A stretch of DNA of 64,000 nucleotides, from contig CAYMYX010000005.1 of the NCBI GenBank assembly GCA_964394795.1, positions 1 through 64,000 of the forward strand, read 5' to 3'. The notes under the pieces are model-generated. The model was not told the origin of the DNA. It made no database searches and saw only the letters and a list, made by a program, of their open reading frames with translations. The translations under genes and the position numbers were made by a program. Positions 59,590 to 64,000 of this stretch are shown here, piece by piece; position 1 is the first letter of the stretch; each line of letters opens with the position of its first letter. The DNA is from CAYFUF01 sp964394795. GTDB taxonomy: Bacteria; Bacillota; Clostridia; Tissierellales; Peptoniphilaceae.

Positions 59590-59709
59590 GCTGGGTTGGA
59601 CTTCCCCAGCACAGTCCCATCTTAGTGACCATACTGTGTCCTGAGTACGCCGTACAACGCACGGTTGGCAAGAGAAAGCTAAACGGTTGGGGGACGTTTA
59701 GCAGATGGG
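59590..59709 (-). promoter_or_regulatory. Structured leader of the Tad operon (candidate RNA switch)
   Basis: Several helices can form in this stretch. GCTAAACG/CGTTTAGC (59678-59685 with 59695-59702) is an 8-bp hairpin. CCCATCT/AGATGGG (59616-59622 with 59703-59709) is a long-range 7-bp helix stacked directly on it. CACAGT/ACTGTG (59610-59615 with 59633-59638) crosses the long-range helix, giving a pseudoknot or an alternative fold. GCTGGG/CCCAGC (59590-59595 with 59605-59610) lies against the ribosome-binding site. The minus-strand RNA also has three CCAACC copies that could pair with GGTTG next to the Shine-Dalgarno sequence. It does not match the c-di-GMP-I or -II motifs as I know them. 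Function is inference. Confidence 0.5.
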
Positions 59710-59725
59710 AAACCTACAAGGGTTG

Positions 59726-59754
59726 CTATTATTTTAGGCAATGTAAAATCTCAA
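59726..59754 (-). promoter_or_regulatory. Candidate promoter of the Tad operon
   Basis: The minus strand reads TTGAGA (59754-59749), 17 bases, then TAATAG (59731-59726). The -10 match is modest. Transcription would start near 59719 and include the whole structured leader before tadA. Confidence 0.4.
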
Positions 59755-59778
59755 GAAGTCCCATATGGGCAATAAAAA

Positions 59779-59805
59779 AGATGAGCACTTGTAAAGTACT
59801 CATCT
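59779..59805 (-). terminator. Terminator after the toxin gene
   Basis: A 12-bp stem with one G-T pair (59779-59790 with 59794-59805) is followed on the minus strand by six T. It separates the toxin-antitoxin transcript from the Tad operon. Confidence 0.88.
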
Positions 59806-59834
59806 CATAACTATTTGCTATATGCTAATTCATC

Positions 59835-60140
59835 TTAATTCTTATCCTTATCAGATATTCGTTTTGTGGCAGTGTCATAAAACGATTTCTTATCTCGATA
59901 TCCGATAGCAACGATTTGTATTACTTCAATTGAGTTACTGCTTTCTCTAAAAATAACGCGAAGCCCTGCTTTTAAATGTTTTATCCTACGACATCCTATT
60001 AATTTGCCTACGCAAGGCTGACCAGCTAACATTCCGATATCTCGAATTCGATTTAACGATTTATCAACAAGAATTTTCTGAGATCTGTCCAATTCTTCAT
60101 AATCATTTTTCGAATATGCAGTCCACTGAAGGTTATACAC
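59835..60140 (-). CDS. RelE/ParE-type toxin
   Basis: The 101-residue basic protein resembles RelE-superfamily toxins, which cleave mRNA on the ribosome or poison gyrase. It opens VYNLQWTAYSKNDYEELDRS and contains LIGCRRIKHLKAGLRVIFRE near 46 and IEVIQIVAIGYRDKKSFYDTA near 71, the typical beta-sheet with Arg and a late Tyr. I chose the GTG start at 60140, one base after the antitoxin stop, because GGGAG precedes it. An ATG at 60164 overlaps the antitoxin and has no ribosome-binding site. Which target it has cannot be told. Confidence 0.85.
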   Translation of the reverse strand: MYNLQWTAYSKNDYEELDRSQKILVDKSLNRIRDIGMLAGQPCVGKLIGCRRIKHLKAGLRVIFRESSNSIEVIQIVAIGYRDKKSFYDTATKRISDKDKN

Positions 60141-60141
60141 T

Positions 60142-60456
60142 TTACTCCCACCCGTCGTTTTCATCGTATGTGACGTCTTGATCTACAATACTACCTCTGA
60201 CCTCTTTATCAGTGTACACTTTCACATCTGAATCTTGTAAACGAGTGTATGCTAACAAATCTAGCATTTCTTCTTCTAGTTGCTCTACTCTATTATTCAA
60301 GTACTCATATTGGTCTTTACTCAACATAACGCCAGCGACATTATTTCTATTAAAAATGTAAACTCCAGTCTTTTCTCTAGCAGATTGTTCGAATATTTTG
60401 GTTGGATTACTTTTAGCTTCTGTTATTGATGTATGAGGTACGTTTAAAATTTTCAT
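60142..60456 (-). CDS. Phd/YefM-type antitoxin
   Basis: The 104-residue protein has the Phd/YefM DNA-binding N-terminal fold (VPHTSITEAKSNPTKIFEQS, then GVYIFNRNNVAGVMLSKDQYEYL) and a flexible, acidic C-terminal tail that would wrap the toxin. It is immediately upstream of the toxin gene and probably represses the pair through an inverted repeat at 60497-60521. Acidic antitoxin first, basic toxin second, is the usual order. Confidence 0.88.
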   Translation of the reverse strand: MKILNVPHTSITEAKSNPTKIFEQSAREKTGVYIFNRNNVAGVMLSKDQYEYLNNRVEQLEEEMLDLLAYTRLQDSDVKVYTDKEVRGSIVDQDVTYDENDGWE

Positions 60457-60496
60457 GTTATTACCTTCCTTGAATAATTTATGTTTATATGTTATC

Positions 60497-60521
60497 TACA
60501 AGTCTTTTAAACGTCTTTGTA
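60497..60521. promoter_or_regulatory. Candidate antitoxin operator
   Basis: TACAA (60497-60501) and TTGTA (60517-60521) flank a 15-base core with two GTCTT copies. The repeat overlaps a TTTACA that could be the -35 of the toxin-antitoxin promoter, about 45-65 bases before the antitoxin start. This is the expected place for autoregulation. Confidence 0.4.
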
Positions 60522-60604
60522 AAGTCATTTATTTGATTATGAATTATTTTCAGACAAAATAAGGCTAATACAATTTACGATATAACCTAAAATGATATCA
60601 ATAG

Positions 60605-61123
60605 TTAAGCCATCAACCCATCCCCAGCTATTATACCCTCCAACCGCAACAACGCCACCTTTCGGTCAATTCCCCCAGCATAACCGGTAAGTTTCCCATC
60701 GGCCGCTATGACACGGTGGCAAGGAATAAGAATCGATATGGGGTTTCTTCCTACCGCTGAACCCACTGCTCTTGGGCTGGTCAATCTCCCCTTTTGTTGT
60801 AAGGATGCAGCGATTTCGCCATAGCCAATTGTTTCACCATAAGGGATGTTTAACAATTCTTGCCAAACGAGCTTTTGAAAATCGCTACCTTGGGGGTCTA
60901 AATCTATATTGGGAAGTTTTGGATTTTCTTTATTGAAGTAAGCATCTAGCCAAGAGGAGAGTTCGAGGGCATGGGGGTTGGTTGAGTCGAGGATGGCCCC
61001 CGCTTTATCTTTTTGGAAGAAGCTTGGAAAGTGCTTTTGTTTCTCAAACCAAATACCGGTAAGTTTATCATCTTCAAAGGAGATGAATAGTTTACCTATT
61101 GGCGATGTATAGTAATAGTTCAT
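60605..61123 (-). CDS. ogt: Methylated-DNA-protein-cysteine methyltransferase
   Basis: Ogt removes O6-methyl groups from guanine by transfer to its own cysteine. The 172-residue protein has the active site ILIPCHRVIAADG near 131-143 with the acceptor Cys, the recognition helix RAVGSAVGRNP before it, and TGYAGGIDRKVALLRLEG after it. The N-terminal domain is short, as in Ogt rather than Ada. The gene is monocistronic. Confidence 0.96.
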   Translation of the reverse strand: MNYYYTSPIGKLFISFEDDKLTGIWFEKQKHFPSFFQKDKAGAILDSTNPHALELSSWLDAYFNKENPKLPNIDLDPQGSDFQKLVWQELLNIPYGETIGYGEIAASLQQKGRLTSPRAVGSAVGRNPISILIPCHRVIAADGKLTGYAGGIDRKVALLRLEGIIAGDGLMA

Positions 61124-61154
61124 GGGACCTCCTTTATAAAATACGGTGTTGATT

Positions 61155-61421
61155 TCAACTATTGCCTAGGGTGATTAAAAAGTAAAGAACAAAGATGCTG
61201 ATCGGTATAGTTATGAGTGAGATGGCAATAATGTCCAATACGCTTAAGTCTTTCCTGCTGTGAAGCAAAGTTAGGAACAAAGCTCCCAGCGCAGAAGAGT
61301 AAGGGAGCACTAGGACATAGAACTCGTAGTAGGGATTGATTAGGCTTATCAATTGTACGCCAATATAACTGATGACGATTTGGATGCAAAAATAAAGAAT
61401 AAACCGTAATATGTGTTTCAT
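61155..61421 (-). CDS. Small three-helix membrane protein, unknown function
   Basis: I do not recognise this 88-residue product. It has three hydrophobic segments (about 5-27, 34-55 and 64-85) with few charges, and one basic loop (HSRKDL). ATG 61421 follows GGAGG by five bases; the in-frame ATG one codon earlier is too close to it. It stands 31 bases upstream of ogt and could be cotranscribed with it. Another frame here encodes an uncharged-rich shadow that I discard. Confidence 0.6.
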   Translation of the reverse strand: MKHILRFILYFCIQIVISYIGVQLISLINPYYEFYVLVLPYSSALGALFLTLLHSRKDLSVLDIIAISLITIPISIFVLYFLITLGNS

Positions 61422-61514
61422 CATTACCTCCTTCGTCCTCTGCATTTTCATCTCTATGATACATCAATACAGGACCTGGGTAAAAATGAAAAACCAATGA
61501 TGAGGAGGTCAGTC

Positions 61515-61949
61515 ATGAAACAAAAAGTTGAAGCGTATCTGAATTTCGATGGCGATGCCAAAGAAGCGCTGGAATATTACAAGGAAATTTTCGAAGTGAC
61601 GGAGAGTCAGACGATGAAGTGGGGCGATATGCCGGCGGATGAGGCAAATGAGGTTTCTGATAGCATGGATCCGGATGCCTTGCTCTATGGAGACTTAACT
61701 ATCGGGTCTAGCAACCTCATGATTAACGACCAACCGGGCACGGTGGAAAAGAAGAACGACCGCATCTACCTAAACTGGTCTTGTGATGATGGGGGCCATG
61801 TAAAAAAGGTTTGGCAGAAGTTCGTGGACACCGGAGCGGAAGTCATCATGGATTTAGAAGAAGCCTTCTTAGCCAACCAGTTTGGAATCGTGAAGGACAA
61901 GTTTGAAATCATTTGGTTCATCATGGAATATAAGACATACGATAAGTAA
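61515..61949 (+). CDS. PhnB/VOC-family (glyoxalase fold) protein
   Basis: The 144-residue protein has the vicinal oxygen chelate fold of the PhnB/YdcE group. It begins KVEAYLNFDGDAKEALEYYK, the characteristic FxGdAkEAxeyY pattern, and ends with FGIVKDKFEIIWFIMEY. Metal-ligand and substrate are not settled for this group, which includes proteins annotated as 3-demethylubiquinone methyltransferase-like by homology only. GAGGAGG lies seven bases before ATG 61515. The sequence upstream is a short AT-rich gap opposite the small membrane protein. Confidence 0.85.
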   Translation: MKQKVEAYLNFDGDAKEALEYYKEIFEVTESQTMKWGDMPADEANEVSDSMDPDALLYGDLTIGSSNLMINDQPGTVEKKNDRIYLNWSCDDGGHVKKVWQKFVDTGAEVIMDLEEAFLANQFGIVKDKFEIIWFIMEYKTYDK

Positions 61950-61966
61950 AAGATAATTAATCGAGC

Positions 61967-62003
61967 GGGCTGTGTCAGAAAGACTAAAATTCTGACATAG
62001 CCC
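61967..62003 (+). terminator. Terminator after the VOC gene
   Basis: A 14-bp stem with one wobble pair (61967-61980 with 61990-62003) is followed by six T on the plus strand, 18 bases past the stop. Confidence 0.92.
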
Positions 62004-62372
62004 TTTTTTGGGGTGATAACCGCTAGAATTGCGATCGTCTAATTTAGTATGACTATCGCTCTGCCTTATATACCAAATCTCATTTTCTCCGTTTTCGAAT
62101 ACGAATTCTCACCCTGTTTATATACCAAATGGGGAACACTTCACAAGTTGTCTTGTCAATGCAATAGATTTCAGTCAGCTCATGCCTTCCAAACGAATTA
62201 ATAAAACATTTTTTCAAATTCTCCAAAAATGATTTATAGTCTTCCAAATTTTATAAAACATTTATTCATAATATTAAATTATGTTTTATATCAGGCCATA
62301 CAAACATTTCCCCCGAGGGAGTTCCAAATCAAAACCACGTGGGCCATCCACCTGACCCCAAAACCACAACAT
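62004..62372. other. Gene-free region with a 13-bp direct repeat
   Basis: About 370 AT-rich bases carry no convincing reading frame. The 13-base sequence ttatataccaaat occurs twice in direct orientation (62066-62078 and 62118-62130), 52 bases apart. An ATAAAACATTT motif also recurs (near 62202 and 62256). No promoter for either neighbour is needed here because both flanking genes end here. Confidence 0.6.
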
Positions 62373-62400
62373 AAAAGCAGGACCGCCAGGCCCCACTTTT
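62373..62400 (-). terminator. Terminator after the M20 amidohydrolase gene
   Basis: A 9-bp stem with two G-T pairs (62373-62381 with 62392-62400) has T-rich ends on the minus strand. It lies about 48 bases past the amidohydrolase stop. Confidence 0.6.
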
Positions 62401-62448
62401 CTATCTAAAGGTCGCTAATAACTTTTTCAACACTACCTTTTGCTCTAA

Positions 62449-63630
62449 CTAAGTTTGCGGAAACGCCGTTTTAAATTCCTCTTGGATCGCTTCAAGGAAG
62501 GTCGGATCATCGATGATATCTAAGCTGGTGGCGACAAGACCTTGGATAGTCTTCATCGCGGAATCTTCCGCATAAGGTGTCAGGCTGGCGTCTCTAAAGG
62601 CGACAGTGTGTCCCGGCGTCTTTACCCCGCCAGTGATATCAAAATAGGGGTTAATGCTAGGTACGACTTGACTCACATTGCCCATGTCAAGGGACCCTAG
62701 AGCCTTGCGTTCATCTCGAATCATGGTGACGCCTAAAGCTTCCATGTTGTCGTTATAGCGATCGGACAAAATCTTGTTGGTGATAAGGTTCATGTAGGTG
62801 TTTTCGTCGTAGGACCACTTGAGTTCACAACCGGTGGCGAGCGCTGCAGCTTCTGCACAGGCGAGCACCTTCTGTTCGATGAGTTCAAGTTCCGGCATAT
62901 TGAGAGCACGGACGTAGAATTTAAGGCGGGCGTAATCCGGAATGATGTTGGCGGCCTCTCCCCCTTCTTTGATAACCCCATGGATGCGATTATCTGTGTT
63001 CATCTGCTGTCTTAACATGCTAGTAGCCACATAGAAATTGACGGCGGCATCGAGGGCGTTGATGCCTTCATGGGGGCTCTCGGCTGCATGGGCGGTCTTG
63101 CCAAAGTATTCGAAGGATAGGGACTTCATGGCCATACTGGTGGATGACCCCTGCCAGTTATCTGCAGGGTGGGTGCAGAAGGCAACATCGATGTCGTCAA
63201 AGCCACCCTCGTCGGCGAAGTTAACTTTGGTTCCATAGGATTCTTCAGCCGGTGTACCGAAGACGACCACCTTGCCTCCCCTGTCCTTCACGAATTCACT
63301 GAGGACGATGCCGGCAACCGTGTCGGTAGCACCAAGAAGGTTGTGGCCGCAGGCATGGCCTATGCCCGGCAAAGCGTCGTATTCAGAAAGGAAAGCAAGG
63401 CTTGGGCCTTCTTTCCCAGCGTCATAGACTGCCCGAAAAGCAGTATCGAAACCTAAATATGGACTTTCCACTTCGAAGCCATACTTCTTCAAAAGTTCAA
63501 TATGGGCTTTTGAAGACAAATGCTCCTCCATACCAAGCTCGGGATTATCATAGACGTATTGACTGAGTTCTCTTAATTCCTGGCGGTAGTTTTCAGCTAC
63601 CGCCCTAATTTGTTCCATTTCTTGATTCAT
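62449..63630 (-). CDS. M20-family amidohydrolase (AbgB-like)
   Basis: The cytoplasmic metallohydrolase removes an acyl or aroyl group from an amino acid or dipeptide. The 393-residue protein has metal ligands in GIGHACGHNLLGA near 90 and in GTPAEESYGTKVNF with the catalytic Glu pair near 127. HPADNWQ near 155 and EYFGKTAHAAESPHEGINAL near 174 in the lid domain are family-typical, as is the late His in PGHTVAFRDA. It most resembles AbgB (p-aminobenzoyl-glutamate hydrolase) and IAA-amino-acid hydrolases. The next gene upstream encodes a YfcC-type permease 17 bases away, suggesting uptake and hydrolysis of one compound. Confidence 0.9.
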   Translation of the reverse strand: MNQEMEQIRAVAENYRQELRELSQYVYDNPELGMEEHLSSKAHIELLKKYGFEVESPYLGFDTAFRAVYDAGKEGPSLAFLSEYDALPGIGHACGHNLLGATDTVAGIVLSEFVKDRGGKVVVFGTPAEESYGTKVNFADEGGFDDIDVAFCTHPADNWQGSSTSMAMKSLSFEYFGKTAHAAESPHEGINALDAAVNFYVATSMLRQQMNTDNRIHGVIKEGGEAANIIPDYARLKFYVRALNMPELELIEQKVLACAEAAALATGCELKWSYDENTYMNLITNKILSDRYNDNMEALGVTMIRDERKALGSLDMGNVSQVVPSINPYFDITGGVKTPGHTVAFRDASLTPYAEDSAMKTIQGLVATSLDIIDDPTFLEAIQEEFKTAFPQT

Positions 63631-63647
63631 AATATTCCTTTCAACGA

Positions 63648-64000
63648 TTAGAAGGGGCCATAGCGGAATGCATTGGCTGCAAGCAAGAAGATAACACCGA
63701 TAATCAACCAGATAATCATCAGCTTACTGATCCACTTGACGTACTTCGGATAGGGAATCTTGGCCATGCTGAGTTGGGCCATCAAAACACCTGATGAAGG
63801 CATAACGGAGTCCATAAAACCATCGCCAAATTGGAAGGCAAGGACCGCTGTTTGACGAGTGAGTCCTAGCGTGTCTGCCAAAGGTACCATGATTGGCATG
63901 GTTGCCGCAGCTTGTCCCGATCCGGAAGGGATAAAGAAGTTGATTACTAGCTGCATGAAGAGCATACCGATTACCGCGATGTATGTTGGCAAGTTTTCCA
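63648..64000 (-). CDS. YfcC/DcuC-type permease (partial, runs off the right edge)
   Basis: Only the C-terminal part, at least 114 residues, is present; the 5' end lies beyond the window. Features are a helix with MLFMQLVINFFIPSGSGQAA then TMPIMVPLADTLG, the signature segment FQFGDGFMDSVMPSSGVLM, and a final membrane helix. This matches YfcC-like and related C4-dicarboxylate anaerobic carriers (IT superfamily). It precedes and is probably cotranscribed with the M20 amidohydrolase gene. The substrate is unknown. Confidence 0.85.
   Translation of the reverse strand, partial: ENLPTYIAVIGMLFMQLVINFFIPSGSGQAAATMPIMVPLADTLGLTRQTAVLAFQFGDGFMDSVMPSSGVLMAQLSMAKIPYPKYVKWISKLMIIWLIIGVIFLLAANAFRYGPF

Noticed and set aside
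59590..59709. c-di-GMP (GEMM) riboswitch in front of tadA
   Set aside because: The expected conserved junction and tetraloop-receptor sequences of the c-di-GMP-I and -II motifs are not present in the leader on either strand.
61159..61497. Minus-strand 112-codon frame overlapping the small membrane protein
   Set aside because: It is out of frame with the well-placed ribosome-binding site of the 88-residue membrane protein and has an uncharacteristic His/Pro/Cys-rich composition.
62066..62130. CRISPR-like repeat
   Set aside because: Only two 13-base copies exist, with no regular array and no cas gene nearby.

Overview
The window reads as a chromosomal segment of a strictly or facultatively anaerobic, low-to-moderate G+C monoderm bacterium, most likely a clostridia-type member of the Bacillota. 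Supporting this are a complete ion-pumping Rnf complex, an NfnAB-type fused ferredoxin/NADPH oxidoreductase, a CIRCE-controlled groESL operon, a class B sortase, a Tad-type pilus locus without outer-membrane parts, and many strong intrinsic terminators. There is no rRNA gene, so the genus cannot be read from the window. Two runs of ten N (27576-27585 and 48122-48131) show that the sequence is a scaffold. The second run is demonstrably an overlapping join, not a gap.

Layout, left to right. 0.2-6 kb: rnfCDGEAB on the minus strand behind a tRNA-Leu(GAG). 6-11 kb: polA-coaE-lytic transglycosylase behind a tRNA-Leu(CAA). 11-13 kb: a lone plus-strand UvrD-type helicase. 13-16.4 kb: xpt, an RsuA-type pseudouridine synthase, a metallophosphoesterase, a response regulator that has lost its phosphorylation residues, and a small HTH protein. 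16.6-28.9 kb: groESL and a run of mostly single genes (8-oxoguanine glycosylase, M19 dipeptidase plus permease, sortase B, FAD oxidoreductase, oligoendopeptidase F, mutY, an FHA protein). 29-31.3 kb: the NfnAB fusion. 31.6-36.1 kb, plus strand: a TVP38-type membrane protein, then an FMN riboswitch and ribD-ribE-ribBA-ribH. 36.2-39.7 kb: an arsR-HMA-P1B ATPase-msrAB metal/oxidant operon. 39.8-46.4 kb: rnr-smpB-gtrA-trkA-trkH. 46.5-49.6 kb: secG and yhbY-nadD-yqeK-rsfS-comEA. 49.7-59.8 kb: the Tad locus (tadA, tadB, tadC, flp, tadE-like, a 992-residue TadG-like protein, a lipoprotein, a second TadE-like protein, a membrane-anchored repeat protein) preceded by a leader with striking RNA-pairing potential. 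59.8-60.5 kb: a Phd/RelE-type toxin-antitoxin pair. 60.6-64 kb: ogt, a small membrane protein, a VOC protein, and an M20 amidohydrolase with a truncated YfcC-type permease.

How it fits together. Rnf (ferredoxin:NAD+, membrane) and NfnAB (ferredoxin/NADH:NADP+, soluble) would balance the low-potential electron pool of a fermenter. Their flavins tie in with the riboswitch-controlled riboflavin operon, and RnfG unusually carries two FMN-attachment domains. Oligoendopeptidase F, the M19 dipeptidase with its permease, and the M20 amidohydrolase with its permease point to use of peptides or amino-acid conjugates. Oxidative damage is covered by Ogg, MutY, MsrAB and PolA. The parts most worth attention are the monoderm Tad locus with its uncharacterised distal genes and leader RNA, the degenerate response regulator, the double-FMN RnfG, and the metal/Msr operon.
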